Source: Gluconobacter vitians (GTDB lineage Bacteria; Pseudomonadota; Alphaproteobacteria; Acetobacterales; Acetobacteraceae). From it: a stretch of DNA of 64,000 nt. The notes under the pieces were generated by a model. It ran no database searches. It saw only the letters and a list, made by a program, of their open reading frames with translations, and had not been told where the DNA came from. Below are positions 1 through 8,056 of the stretch, in pieces; positions within the stretch are counted from its first letter, which is position 1, and every line of letters begins with the position of its first letter. A program made the position numbers and the translations under genes. The stretch is from positions 62,001 through 126,000 of the forward strand of contig NZ_JABCQG010000001.1 in the NCBI RefSeq assembly GCF_015244565.1, in the 5' to 3' direction.

Positions 1-1260
1 GCCCTGACCTGGGCCACATACTGGCGCTATCTTCAGGTTATCGGCCCGGAGATTTCCGCTGACGATTTCAGCCCGCTGACGCCGAACGGCCTGCAATATC
101 AGGGCGAGTACCTGATCCCTGTCGCTCAGAGCATCGCTGACAAGCACGGCCGCACACTCGCCAATGCCGAAGGTGGCCCGGCCGATCCGTCCGTCTGGTT
201 CGAGACGGTGCGTCGTGAAGCCCTGACGCAGATGATGGCCGCCATCCGCGAAGATCTGGAAGCGCTGGGCATCTCGCACGAAGTCTTCGCCAGCGAAGCC
301 GAAACGCTGGCCAGCGGTCGCGTGGATGCCGCGATCGCAAAGCTCGACAGCAAGGGCCTGCTCTATGAGGGCGTGCTCGAGCCGCCCAAGGGCAAGATGC
401 CGGAAGACTGGGAAGCCCGCCCGCAGACGCTCTTCCGCTCCACCGAGTTCGGCGACGATCAGGACCGCGCGCTCCGCAAGTCCGACGGCACCAACACCTA
501 TTTCGCGAACGACATCGGCTACCACGCCCAGAAGGCCGAAAACGCCGATGTTCTGATCGACGTCCTCGGTGCCGATCACGGCGGGTACGTCTCCCGCATG
601 CGCGCTGCCATTTCCGCCCTGACGGATGGCAAGACTGGCTTTGAAGTCGTGATGTGCCAGATCGTCCGCGTCGTGAAGAACGGTGAGCCCGTTCGCATGT
701 CCAAGCGCGCCGGCACGTTCGTCACCCTGCGCGACCTGCTGGACGAAGTGGGCCGTGACGCCGTGCGCTTTACGATGCTGACCCGCAAGGCCGATGCGCA
801 GATGGAGTTCGATCTGGACGCTGTGGTCGCCCAGACGCGCGATAATCCCGTATTCTACGTCCAATACGCCCATGCCCGCTGCCGCTCGGTCCTGCGGTCC
901 GCCGAGACGATGTTTGGCGCGGATGATGTAACACCGGAAGCCCTGTGCAGCGCCGATCTGTCCAACCTGTCTTCAGATGTGGAACTGGCCGTCCTGCGCC
1001 GTCTGGCCGCGTTCCCGCGCAGTGTCGAAGCCGCCGCTACGGCTCGTGAGCCGCACCGGATCGCGACCTATTGCATTGATCTGGCCTCCGACTTCCATGC
1101 CCTGTGGAACCGGGGCCGTGAAGATACCACCCTGCGCTTCCTGCATGAGAACGACCGCGCCACCAGCCTCGCCAAGCTGGCGCTGGTTTCGGCTATTGCT
1201 GGAACGCTGCGCTGTGCCCTCACCATTCTCGGCGTCGTGCCGGTAGAGGAAATGCGATGA
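1..1260 (+). CDS. argS: Arginyl-tRNA synthetase, 5' truncated by the window edge
   Basis: This enzyme charges tRNA-Arg with arginine in the cytoplasm. The reading frame is open from the first base and gives 419 codons before the stop, so roughly the N-terminal quarter, including the HIGH motif and the N-terminal tRNA-binding domain, lies outside the window. The class I KMSKS signature appears as MSKR near 700 nt, in the context VRMSKRAGTFVTL, which is typical of ArgRS. The C-terminal anticodon-binding helical domain follows and the protein ends in PVEEMR. The stop codon overlaps the next start by four bases (ATGA), indicating translational coupling. The identification is secure. Confidence 0.97.
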   Translation, partial: ALTWATYWRYLQVIGPEISADDFSPLTPNGLQYQGEYLIPVAQSIADKHGRTLANAEGGPADPSVWFETVRREALTQMMAAIREDLEALGISHEVFASEAETLASGRVDAAIAKLDSKGLLYEGVLEPPKGKMPEDWEARPQTLFRSTEFGDDQDRALRKSDGTNTYFANDIGYHAQKAENADVLIDVLGADHGGYVSRMRAAISALTDGKTGFEVVMCQIVRVVKNGEPVRMSKRAGTFVTLRDLLDEVGRDAVRFTMLTRKADAQMEFDLDAVVAQTRDNPVFYVQYAHARCRSVLRSAETMFGADDVTPEALCSADLSNLSSDVELAVLRRLAAFPRSVEAAATAREPHRIATYCIDLASDFHALWNRGREDTTLRFLHENDRATSLAKLALVSAIAGTLRCALTILGVVPVEEMR

Positions 1261-2378
1261 CCCCGGAAAACGATCAGGACCGCAACCGCCCCGATCCGGG
1301 CGATTACGCCCGTAGCCCGAAACAGCCAGCGGGTCCGGCTCCGGGAGCGCGTCCGCAGGCGCGTTTCGACCGCGAGCGCCTGAGCAATGATTATGACGAT
1401 GAACCCCCGCCGCGTCGCCGCCCGGCAGCCGCTGGCGGTGCGTCCGGGGCAGGGCGTCTGACGTCCGTGCTGGGCAATGATCCCGCCACGCGCAAGCTGG
1501 TTGGTGGTGCGGTTGGTATCGGCGTTGTGCTGCTACTGGCTGTCGGCGGTTGGTCGCTCATGGGCAGCCATCAGGGCGGCATTCCCATCATTGGTCCGCC
1601 GCCGGGACCCGTGAAGGACCGTCCGGCTGATCCGGGCGGGATGCAGATCATGGGCGGCGATGACGGCGATACCGATATGACCGGCAACGGCGAGGCACAT
1701 CTTGCTCCGGGTCCGGAGCAGCCGGATACGAAGGCACTGGCCCGCCAGTACGGCGTCCCGCCGGGAACGCCCGCGTCGGAAACACCGAAGACCGATGTCC
1801 CCAAGGCAGATGGTGCAGCACCGGATAACGCGCCGGCGACCCAGACGCCTGCCATCCCGCCGGAAGCCGCCGCGCCTGCCGATACGGGACAGATGTCTCC
1901 GGGCACCGCGCTGCCTGCCACGGTTCCGGAAAAGCCGCAGGATCAGGCCGCCGCCCCTGCCGAGGCCCCGAAGGCTGCACCGCCCAAGGAAGCGCCGAAA
2001 AAGGAAGAAGCGCCTGTTCATCATGCCGCGCGACCGGCCGAGAAGCCGCTGCCCGCGCCGGTTCCGGAGCCTGAGAATGTCGGACCTCCGAAAGCCGCCA
2101 CTCCGGCTGCGGAGAAGGCCGAAGCATCGGGTGGTTCGCATGAAGTCCAGCTCGGCGCGCTCGACAGTGAAGCCGCTGCCCGCAAGGAATGGGACAGCCT
2201 GCGCCATCAGGCTCCGGCCCTGTTCGCAGGCCATACGCCGCTGTTCGAAAAAACCACGCGTGGGGACCATACCTTCGTGCGTCTGCGGATCGGTGGCTTT
2301 GCGGATCTTAAATCCGCACGGGCCTATTGCGTGAAGCTGCACGCGCAATCCGTCGCCTGTACGCCGGCCCAGTTCTGA
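1257..2378 (+). CDS. SPOR-domain membrane protein
   Basis: This is probably a single-pass inner-membrane protein that binds denuded peptidoglycan glycan strands at the division site. The 373-residue product has a charged, Pro/Arg-rich cytoplasmic N-terminus (1-79), one transmembrane helix at about 81-102, a long Ala/Pro/Glu-rich periplasmic linker (about 105-290) and a C-terminal SPOR domain (about 292-373). The SPOR domain starts HEVQLGAL and has the usual alternating strand pattern. The gene starts inside the argS stop codon. In many alphaproteobacteria a SPOR protein follows argS and nagZ comes next; here scpA comes next instead. The function is inferred from the family. Confidence 0.85.
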   Translation: MTPENDQDRNRPDPGDYARSPKQPAGPAPGARPQARFDRERLSNDYDDEPPPRRRPAAAGGASGAGRLTSVLGNDPATRKLVGGAVGIGVVLLLAVGGWSLMGSHQGGIPIIGPPPGPVKDRPADPGGMQIMGGDDGDTDMTGNGEAHLAPGPEQPDTKALARQYGVPPGTPASETPKTDVPKADGAAPDNAPATQTPAIPPEAAAPADTGQMSPGTALPATVPEKPQDQAAAPAEAPKAAPPKEAPKKEEAPVHHAARPAEKPLPAPVPEPENVGPPKAATPAAEKAEASGGSHEVQLGALDSEAAARKEWDSLRHQAPALFAGHTPLFEKTTRGDHTFVRLRIGGFADLKSARAYCVKLHAQSVACTPAQF

Positions 2379-2388
2379 GAGCTGGCGT

Positions 2389-3153
2389 TTGAGCGAGACA
2401 CTTCATCTGACGCTTGACGGGTTCGAGGGGCCGCTGGACCTGCTCCTCGATCTGGCCCGCAAGCAGAAGGTGGATCTGGCGAAAATCTCCATTCTGCAAC
2501 TGGTGGAGCAGTATCTGGCCGTGGTGGAAAAGGCCCGTGCGGAAGCGCGGAGCCTGCGGTTGGAGCTGGCGGCAGACTGGCTGGTCATGGCGGCCTGGCT
2601 CGCCTGGCTGAAATCCAAGCTGCTCCTGCCAGCCGAAAACGAAGATCCGGACGCCGAAGACGCGATCGAGCTGCTTCAGGAACGTCTGATCGAACTCGAA
2701 CGGATGCGTGCGGCCGCTCAATGGCTGGCTGAACAGCCCCGTCTGGGGCTGGACGTGTTCCGGCGGGGACAGGGGGAAGACCATACCGAAATTGACCGCT
2801 CCGGTCTGCGCGTGGACATGCCCGCGCTGATCACGGCCTATCTTTCAGCCCGACGCAGGACCGGACGCAGGCGTGTCTATGCGCCACGCGCCCGCCGTTA
2901 CTGGAGCGTGCAGGATGCGCTGTCCCGCCTCAAGCGCCTGCTCGGGACAAACCATGTTGTCGGCTGGCAGACCCTGACCTCTCTTCTGCCCGACCCGGAT
3001 GAACTGGACGGCGAGGAGGGGCCTTACGGGCGCAATGCCGCTCTCGCAGGCACGCTTCTGGCGGGGCTGGAACTGGCCAAGGGCGGTGCGCTTGAACTGC
3101 GTCAGCCCGAGGCATTCGGGGAAATCGAATGGCGGGCGGCCACGCCCTCATGA
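2389..3153 (+). CDS. scpA: Segregation and condensation protein A
   Basis: ScpA is the kleisin subunit of the SMC-ScpA-ScpB condensin that compacts and segregates chromosomes. The 254-residue product opens with SETLHLTLDGFEGPLDLLLDL, the hallmark ScpA N-terminus that binds the SMC neck. An acidic central helix region and a C-terminal winged-helix part follow. The start is TTG; no ATG lies between the upstream stop and the conserved FEGPLDLL segment, so TTG is the best choice although its ribosome-binding site is weak. The stop overlaps the scpB start (ATGA), as expected for subunits made together. Confidence 0.93.
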   Translation: MSETLHLTLDGFEGPLDLLLDLARKQKVDLAKISILQLVEQYLAVVEKARAEARSLRLELAADWLVMAAWLAWLKSKLLLPAENEDPDAEDAIELLQERLIELERMRAAAQWLAEQPRLGLDVFRRGQGEDHTEIDRSGLRVDMPALITAYLSARRRTGRRRVYAPRARRYWSVQDALSRLKRLLGTNHVVGWQTLTSLLPDPDELDGEEGPYGRNAALAGTLLAGLELAKGGALELRQPEAFGEIEWRAATPS

Positions 3154-3740
3154 CGGATCCTGTAATGCTCGACCGGGCCTGCCTTCTCGTGGAGGCACTC
3201 GTTTTCGCCAGCCCTGAGCCCGTAAAGCCTGCGGCCATTGCCGAGCTTCTAACTGCACAATCCATTCCCGTGCCCGTCGAAGAGGCGCTTGCAGCCGTGC
3301 AGACGCGCTACGCCGATCATGCCGTGGAAATGGTGCTGGTCGCAGGCGGCTGGCAGTTCCGCACCCGTCCGGAATTTGCCTCCGCCCTGACGAAAGTCGT
3401 GGAAAAGCCCCGCCGTCTCAGCCGCGGTGCGATGGAAACACTGGCCATCATCGCCTATCACCAGCCCTGCACCCGTGCGGAAATCGAGGCGATCCGTGGT
3501 GTCTCGCTCGGACAGGCCATTCTCGATGCCCTTCTGGAAGACAACCTGATCGCCCCTAAAGGCCGCAAGGAAGTTCCCGGTCGTCCCGTATTGTGGGGCA
3601 CCACAGCGAATTTTCTGGAAAGTTTCGGCCTGCCGGATCTCGGAGGGTTGCCGCGCAGGGAGGATTTCCTGCTGGATCGTGCCCCTACGGAAGCAGAAGA
3701 CGGTGCATCTGCCGTAGGCGGAATGGAGCAGACAGGCTAG
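3150..3740 (+). CDS. scpB: Segregation and condensation protein B
   Basis: ScpB is the winged-helix KITE subunit that dimerises and binds ScpA in the SMC complex. The 196-residue product carries the two ScpB winged helices, with the conserved RLSRGAMETLAIIAYHQP segment near residues 90-107 and a GRKEVPGRPVLWGTT stretch near 142-156. An upstream in-frame ATG at 3129 would add seven residues. I prefer the ATG at 3150 because it overlaps the scpA stop (ATGA) and yields the normal N-terminus. The C-terminal tail after about residue 170 is acidic and variable. Confidence 0.93.
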   Translation: MTDPVMLDRACLLVEALVFASPEPVKPAAIAELLTAQSIPVPVEEALAAVQTRYADHAVEMVLVAGGWQFRTRPEFASALTKVVEKPRRLSRGAMETLAIIAYHQPCTRAEIEAIRGVSLGQAILDALLEDNLIAPKGRKEVPGRPVLWGTTANFLESFGLPDLGGLPRREDFLLDRAPTEAEDGASAVGGMEQTG

Positions 3741-3749
3741 GAATGACGC

Positions 3750-4352
3750 ATGTTTGACTTCAGCTTCTCGGAAATCGCGCTGTTCGTGATGGTGGCGATG
3801 GTCTTCATCCGCCCGAAGGACCTGCCGGTTGCCATCCGCACCCTGTCGAACGGGCTGAAGGCGATGCGGCGCATGGCGGCTGAATTCCAGTCCCATGTGG
3901 ACGAGATGGTCCGTGAAGCCGATCTCTCCGAAGCGCGCGACCAGTTCCGGGACCTGAAGAATTTCAACCTGCGCGACCGTGTCACGAAGGCCATCGACGG
4001 CGACAATTCCATCCGCCGCAGTCTGGAACTCGATACGCCCGCAAAAGCGTCTGCTGCCGATCTTCCGAAAGTTCCGCCGGCACCACCGCTTCCCCCGCCG
4101 CCCCTGACTGATCTGGAAACGGTGCCCTACAATGCCCGTCCGCAGTTCGAACCGGCCGTGGATCTGCCTGTCGAACCGGAACCCGAGCCCAACGACGATG
4201 TCGTGGATGCTCCTTCCATTCTGCCCCCTAGCACGGCAAGACGGCTTCTGCACGAGCGTTCCCGCTGGCGGGCGCCTGACATCCTGCCGCCTGTCCGTGC
4301 CATCCATGCCGGTCGGCGCGTTCCCATTGCGAGCGGAAAGGACGGCGAATGA
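3750..4352 (+). CDS. tatB: Sec-independent translocase subunit TatB
   Basis: TatB forms, with TatC, the receptor complex for folded proteins bearing twin-arginine signals. The 200-residue product begins with a short periplasmic end, one transmembrane helix (about 4-21, FSEIALFVMVAMVFIRP), a PKDLP hinge, an amphipathic helix, and a long Pro/Glu-rich cytoplasmic tail. The residue before the hinge proline is Arg where many TatB proteins have Gly. It starts nine bases after scpB and overlaps tatC by four bases. No tatA-like gene is present beside it. Confidence 0.9.
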   Translation: MFDFSFSEIALFVMVAMVFIRPKDLPVAIRTLSNGLKAMRRMAAEFQSHVDEMVREADLSEARDQFRDLKNFNLRDRVTKAIDGDNSIRRSLELDTPAKASAADLPKVPPAPPLPPPPLTDLETVPYNARPQFEPAVDLPVEPEPEPNDDVVDAPSILPPSTARRLLHERSRWRAPDILPPVRAIHAGRRVPIASGKDGE

Positions 4353-5134
4353 CCGATACCGACAGCATCAACGACACGCCGATGCCGCTCCTCGAGCACC
4401 TCGTGGAGCTGCGCAAGCGGCTGATCTGGTCCATCGTGACCTTCGTGATCGCGTTTGCCATCTGCTACCATTATTCGGGCGAGATCTACCGGTTTCTGGC
4501 GGCCCCGCTCGGCAACATCATGCGCAAGAACGGGGAGCAGCCGCACCTGATTTATACCGCGCTGTATGAGGCCTTCTTCACCTATATCCGCGTGGGCGTT
4601 TTCGGTGCGACCTGCCTTTCGTTTCCCATGATCGCCATCCAGGCCTGGATCTTCATCGCGCCGGGCCTGTATCGCAGCGAGAAACGTGCCTTCGCGCCGT
4701 TCCTGATCGCAACGCCCATCATGTTTCTGATCGGCGCGGCACTCGCCTATTACGTGGTGTTCCCTTACGCGTGGCAGTTCTTCCTGTCGTTCCAGACACC
4801 GCAGAGCACCAATGGCGGCATGCAGATCGAATTGCAGGCCAAGGTCTCGGAATATCTAACGCTGGTCACAAAAATGATCCTGGCGTTCGGAGTCTGTTTT
4901 GAGCTGCCCGTCGTGCTGACCCTGCTGGTACGTGTCGGCCTGCTGAGCGTGGCCCAGCTCAAGCGTTTCCGCCGTTATGCTGTCGTTGCGTCCTTCGCCG
5001 TGGCCGCCGTGATCGCTCCTCCCGATGCGATTACGATGCTGAGCCTCGCCATTCCCCTCGTCGCCCTGTACGAGGTATCCATCCTCACGGCCCGGTTCGT
5101 CGAACCGAAACCCATGGCCGCTGATGAAGACTGA
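4349..5134 (+). CDS. tatC: Sec-independent translocase subunit TatC
   Basis: TatC is the multi-spanning core of the twin-arginine translocon and recognises the RR signal. The 261-residue product has the expected six transmembrane helices and the conserved N-terminal PLLEHLVELRKRL motif that contributes to signal-peptide recognition. Conserved motifs further on include FPMIAIQAWIFIAPGLY, KRAFAPFL and a C-terminal AVIAPPDAITMLSLAIPL segment. It overlaps tatB by four bases. A probable Tat substrate in this window is MsrP (54263-55201), whose N-terminus carries an SRRSLIG motif. Confidence 0.96.
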   Translation: MTDTDSINDTPMPLLEHLVELRKRLIWSIVTFVIAFAICYHYSGEIYRFLAAPLGNIMRKNGEQPHLIYTALYEAFFTYIRVGVFGATCLSFPMIAIQAWIFIAPGLYRSEKRAFAPFLIATPIMFLIGAALAYYVVFPYAWQFFLSFQTPQSTNGGMQIELQAKVSEYLTLVTKMILAFGVCFELPVVLTLLVRVGLLSVAQLKRFRRYAVVASFAVAAVIAPPDAITMLSLAIPLVALYEVSILTARFVEPKPMAADED

Positions 5135-5161
5135 TGACCAGACCTGCCGGAGCCCTGAACC

Positions 5162-6424
5162 ATGCATGACCTGAAAGCCCTGCGCGCCGACCCGGCCGCT
5201 TTTGACGCTGCTCTCGCACGTCGGGGCCTGTCACCCGTGGGACAGCAGCTTGTCAGGGACGATGAAGAACGCCGCGCGGCACTGGCCGCGCTTCAGGAAG
5301 CACAGGGTGCCCGTAAGGCACTGGCCAAGGAAATCGGCCTGCTCAAACGCCAGAAGCTCGATACCGCCGAGATCGAGGCAAAGGCCGTAGCCCTGCGCGA
5401 TCAGATCGCCGGTCTGGAAGAGCGTGCCAACACGATCCAGACCCGCATCGACGATGTGCTGAAATCCCTGCCGAACCGTCTCGATGCCTCCGTGCCGGAT
5501 GGAAAGAGCGAGGACGAAAACGTCGTCGTCCATGTCTGTGGCGAGAAGCGTGAATTCGCTTTCGAGGCAAAGCAGCATTTCGAACTCGGCGAAGCTCTGG
5601 GGCTGATGGATTTCCCGACCGCCGCCAAGCTGTCCGGCACGCGCTTCGTCGTCCTGCGCGGCGCACTCGCCCGTCTGGAACGTGCGCTCGGCCAGTTCAT
5701 GCTCGACACCCACACGACCGAGTTCGGCTACAGCGAAACCAGCGTGCCGCTTCTGGTCAATGACGACGCGATGTACGGCACGGACAAGCTGCCCAAATTC
5801 GCCGAGGATTCGTTCCGCACCGAAGATGGTCGCTGGCTGATCCCGACCGCCGAAGTCCCGCTGACGGCCTCCGTCATGGGCGATATTCTGCCTGCCGATG
5901 CCCTGCCGATCCGCATGACCGCGCTGTCCCAGTGTTTCCGTTCCGAAGCCGGCTCGGCCGGACGCGACGTGCGCGGGATGCTGCGTCAGCATCAGTTCAC
6001 GAAGTGCGAACTGGTCTCCGTCGTAAACCCCGAAGACAGCGATGCCGAGCACGAGCGCATGACGCAGGCTGCCGAGACGGTTCTGGAGCGTCTGGGCATC
6101 ACCTTCCGCAGGATGCTGCTTTGTGCGGGCGATACGGGCTTTGGTGCAGCCAAGACGTTCGATCTGGAAGCCTGGCTTCCGGGGCAGAAGGCCTGGCGCG
6201 AAATTTCTTCGTGCTCGAATACGCGCGATTTTCAGGCACGCCGCATGAATGCGCGCTATCGTGCCGAGAATGGACCGGCCTTCGTCAACACACTCAACGG
6301 TTCCGGTCTCGCTGTCGGTCGGACGATGATCGCTGTTATGGAAACATATCAGAACGAAGACGGCAGCATCGATATCCCCGAGGTTCTGCGTCCTTACATG
6401 GGCGGGCTGAACCGCATCGGCTGA
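5162..6424 (+). CDS. serS: Seryl-tRNA synthetase
   Basis: This class II synthetase charges tRNA-Ser and also supplies Ser-tRNA-Sec where that exists. The 420-residue product has the usual N-terminal antiparallel coiled-coil arm (about 25-100) that contacts the tRNA long variable arm. The catalytic core carries the TAEVPLT motif, motif 2 around [21 protein letters not shown] and motif 3 near [10 protein letters not shown]. Length and motifs are normal. It follows tatC by 27 bases and probably shares that transcript. Confidence 0.97.
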   Translation: MHDLKALRADPAAFDAALARRGLSPVGQQLVRDDEERRAALAALQEAQGARKALAKEIGLLKRQKLDTAEIEAKAVALRDQIAGLEERANTIQTRIDDVLKSLPNRLDASVPDGKSEDENVVVHVCGEKREFAFEAKQHFELGEALGLMDFPTAAKLSGTRFVVLRGALARLERALGQFMLDTHTTEFGYSETSVPLLVNDDAMYGTDKLPKFAEDSFRTEDGRWLIPTAEVPLTASVMGDILPADALPIRMTALSQCFRSEAGSAGRDVRGMLRQHQFTKCELVSVVNPEDSDAEHERMTQAAETVLERLGITFRRMLLCAGDTGFGAAKTFDLEAWLPGQKAWREISSCSNTRDFQARRMNARYRAENGPAFVNTLNGSGLAVGRTMIAVMETYQNEDGSIDIPEVLRPYMGGLNRIG

Positions 6425-6436
6425 GGAATGCAAGGC

Positions 6437-7177
6437 ATGATCACGATCCGCCGTTTCGCCCTGGCCCTGCTAGCCGCAGGCTCCGTTCTCGCTTCATGCC
6501 CCGCCGAGGCGGACAGCATGCAGACACTGCACGGTCAGGCCATGTACCGTGAGCGCATGGCCCTGCCTCCGGGTGCTGTCCTTAGTGTCTGGATCGAAGA
6601 TACGGGTGCGACGCATGGAGCCCCGCTGGTCATGGCCGAGCAGCGCGAAGACATTCATCGTGGCGTTCCGATTCCCTATACGCTGACCTATCCGGTACTG
6701 CCGCCGGGCGGCCATTACGTGCTGAATGCAGAAATTACGGTCGAGGGTCGCCGGATCTTTGCGACCCCGGATGGCGGCATGCCTCTTGATCATCCCCAGC
6801 TCCTGCTCCGACATGTCGCAGGTACCCCCGTCAGTGCACCTTATGGCGCATGGCGGATCCAGAGCGTGGGCGATTTGCGTTTTGACAGCACGGCGGATGC
6901 GCCGGGTCTGACGCTGCAACAGGACGGTACCGTTTACGGGACGGATGGCTGCAACCGCCTGATGGGACATTTCAGGCTGGAAGGGCAGACGCTCCGTTTC
7001 CTGCCATTTGCCATGACCCGCAAGGCGTGCCTGCCGGCCCTCATGACGCAGGAACGGCAGATTGGTGCGTTCCTGCCAACCGTGACATCATGGTCCCGTG
7101 ACGGCGAAAACCATCTCGTGCTGCACGCAGGTGCATCATCCGGCACGATGGTACTCGTGCCCCAGGACGCTCAGTAG
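6437..7177 (+). CDS. Putative lipoprotein with YbaY-like and META domains
   Basis: The 246-residue product has a lipoprotein signal peptide: a short basic start, a hydrophobic core, then lipobox LASC with Cys at residue 21. Residues about 30-115 resemble the YbaY beta-sandwich family (MALPPGAVLSVWIED, then a PYTLTYP strand). Residues about 120-240 resemble a META/HslJ domain (GAWRIQSVGD, DGCNRLMGHF, TRKACLPALMTQE). I chose ATG 6437 over ATG 6428 because the GAGG ribosome-binding site abuts the first. The combination is seen in envelope-stress proteins; the actual role is unknown. Confidence 0.75.
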   Translation: MITIRRFALALLAAGSVLASCPAEADSMQTLHGQAMYRERMALPPGAVLSVWIEDTGATHGAPLVMAEQREDIHRGVPIPYTLTYPVLPPGGHYVLNAEITVEGRRIFATPDGGMPLDHPQLLLRHVAGTPVSAPYGAWRIQSVGDLRFDSTADAPGLTLQQDGTVYGTDGCNRLMGHFRLEGQTLRFLPFAMTRKACLPALMTQERQIGAFLPTVTSWSRDGENHLVLHAGASSGTMVLVPQDAQ

Positions 7178-7195
7178 TCACATCAGAGCCAATTT

Positions 7196-7210
7196 CTAAA
7201 AAACTTTTAG
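7196..7210 (+). terminator. Weak A/T hairpin after the META lipoprotein gene
   Basis: CTAAAA and TTTTAG are separated by three bases (arms 7196-7201 and 7205-7210) and followed directly by TTTT. The hairpin sits 19 bases after the stop codon. The stem is A/T only, so its efficiency as a terminator is doubtful. Confidence 0.3.
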
Positions 7211-7328
7211 TTTTGCACGTCTTTTTTCAAAGGGGCGGGGGGTATCATGCCTCTTTCCCTGAAATGGCAAACAGGACTAAAATGATCCTGCTATCGCTAT
7301 CGTTTGAATAGAGTGATCAGACAGGACC

Positions 7329-7374
7329 TCTCCCGCCCCAGATGGGAGAACTCTGACCGGCAGAGAGTTTTGTT
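7329..7374 (+). promoter_or_regulatory. Candidate two-hairpin leader upstream of the XRE gene
   Basis: Two adjacent hairpins precede the regulator: TCTCCC/GGGAGA (7329-7334 with 7344-7349), then AACTCTG/CAGAGAGTT (7349-7355 with 7361-7369, two-base bulge) followed by TTGTTG. The CTCTC at 7328-7332 could instead pair with GAGAG at 7363-7367, so the two folds may be mutually exclusive. This resembles an attenuator but could also be a terminator. No promoter was identified with confidence. Confidence 0.35.
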
Positions 7375-7381
7375 GCATGGC

Positions 7382-7393
7382 GTGGCGCGCCAC
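7382..7393. promoter_or_regulatory. 12-bp perfect palindrome upstream of the XRE gene
   Basis: GTGGCGCGCCAC is a perfect palindrome ending 24 bases before the start codon of the helix-turn-helix gene at 7418. Dimeric XRE regulators often bind such sites and repress themselves, so an autoregulatory operator is plausible. This is inference from position and symmetry only. Confidence 0.4.
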
Positions 7394-7417
7394 TGTTAGC
7401 AGGCCGGAGGCTTACTG

Positions 7418-8020
7418 ATGAAAACGACGATCCGGCTCGGGCTGGGACAAAAATGGACTTCCCCGCCAGTCGCGGGAGAGGATTCCGGTGAAGTAAGGGA
7501 AATCATCACCCTGGGGGCAGGCAGGGTTGGTTTCAGAAGAGAGGGCCAGTCACTTGCGCCGACGCATGTTTCCGAAGTGGCGTTCATGGCATGGATCAGA
7601 GAGACGGAGGCCAGATTGACCAGAAATGCCATTCCCCCCGCGCAACTTTCCCCCGGGCTTGAACTCGGACGCCGTATCCGGCTTCTTCGGGAAATGGCAG
7701 GGCTGAGCCAGCAGCAGCTGGCCGAGAAGGTCGGCATTTCGCGCTCCGCCGTGGCCTTCTGGGAAACGGGTCGCTCGGGCCATGTCGGCAAGCATCTGGG
7801 AAGTCTCGCGCAGGTGCTGGGTGTCGAGCCCGAAGTCCTGCTGACCGGGATGGCCTACAAGGCTATTCAGGAAACGCTCACGCCTGACGAAAACACGATG
7901 CTCATACTCTACAGACAGCTCGATCCGCTCATCAAGCTTCAGGCCCAGAAGTGGATCGAACGGCGTGTCCGTCACAAGGCTGACGAAGCAAAAACACCCG
8001 ATCAGCCCAAAAGCGCCTGA
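7418..8020 (+). CDS. XRE-family transcriptional regulator with N-terminal extension
   Basis: The 200-residue product is a probable DNA-binding regulator. A helix-turn-helix of the Cro/CI type lies at about 84-142 (LGRRIRLLREMAGLSQQQLA, then VGISRSAVAFWETG). The first 70 residues form an extra, mostly beta-predicted segment containing EVREIITLGAGRVGFRR, and the C-terminal 55 residues look helical (LYRQLDPLIKLQAQKWIERR). The target genes are unknown. The start has a GGAGG site about nine bases upstream. It converges with the helicase gene and shares a hairpin with it. Confidence 0.85.
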   Translation: MKTTIRLGLGQKWTSPPVAGEDSGEVREIITLGAGRVGFRREGQSLAPTHVSEVAFMAWIRETEARLTRNAIPPAQLSPGLELGRRIRLLREMAGLSQQQLAEKVGISRSAVAFWETGRSGHVGKHLGSLAQVLGVEPEVLLTGMAYKAIQETLTPDENTMLILYRQLDPLIKLQAQKWIERRVRHKADEAKTPDQPKSA

Positions 8021-8022
8021 AA

Positions 8023-8050
8023 TCCGGGCCTGTCTTTTATCAGGCCCGGA
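8023..8050. terminator. Convergent intergenic hairpin
   Basis: A perfect 10-bp inverted repeat, TCCGGGCCTG with CAGGCCCGGA, has an 8-base loop. It fills the gap between the convergent XRE and helicase genes. Neither strand has a U tract after it, so it is a likely transcript end or barrier rather than a textbook intrinsic terminator. Confidence 0.5.
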
Positions 8051-8056
8051 ACTCCG

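Noticed and set aside
5231-6433. A 400-residue open frame antisense to serS
   Set aside because: Its composition is a reflection of the serS codons on the other strand; no ribosome-binding site or family match.
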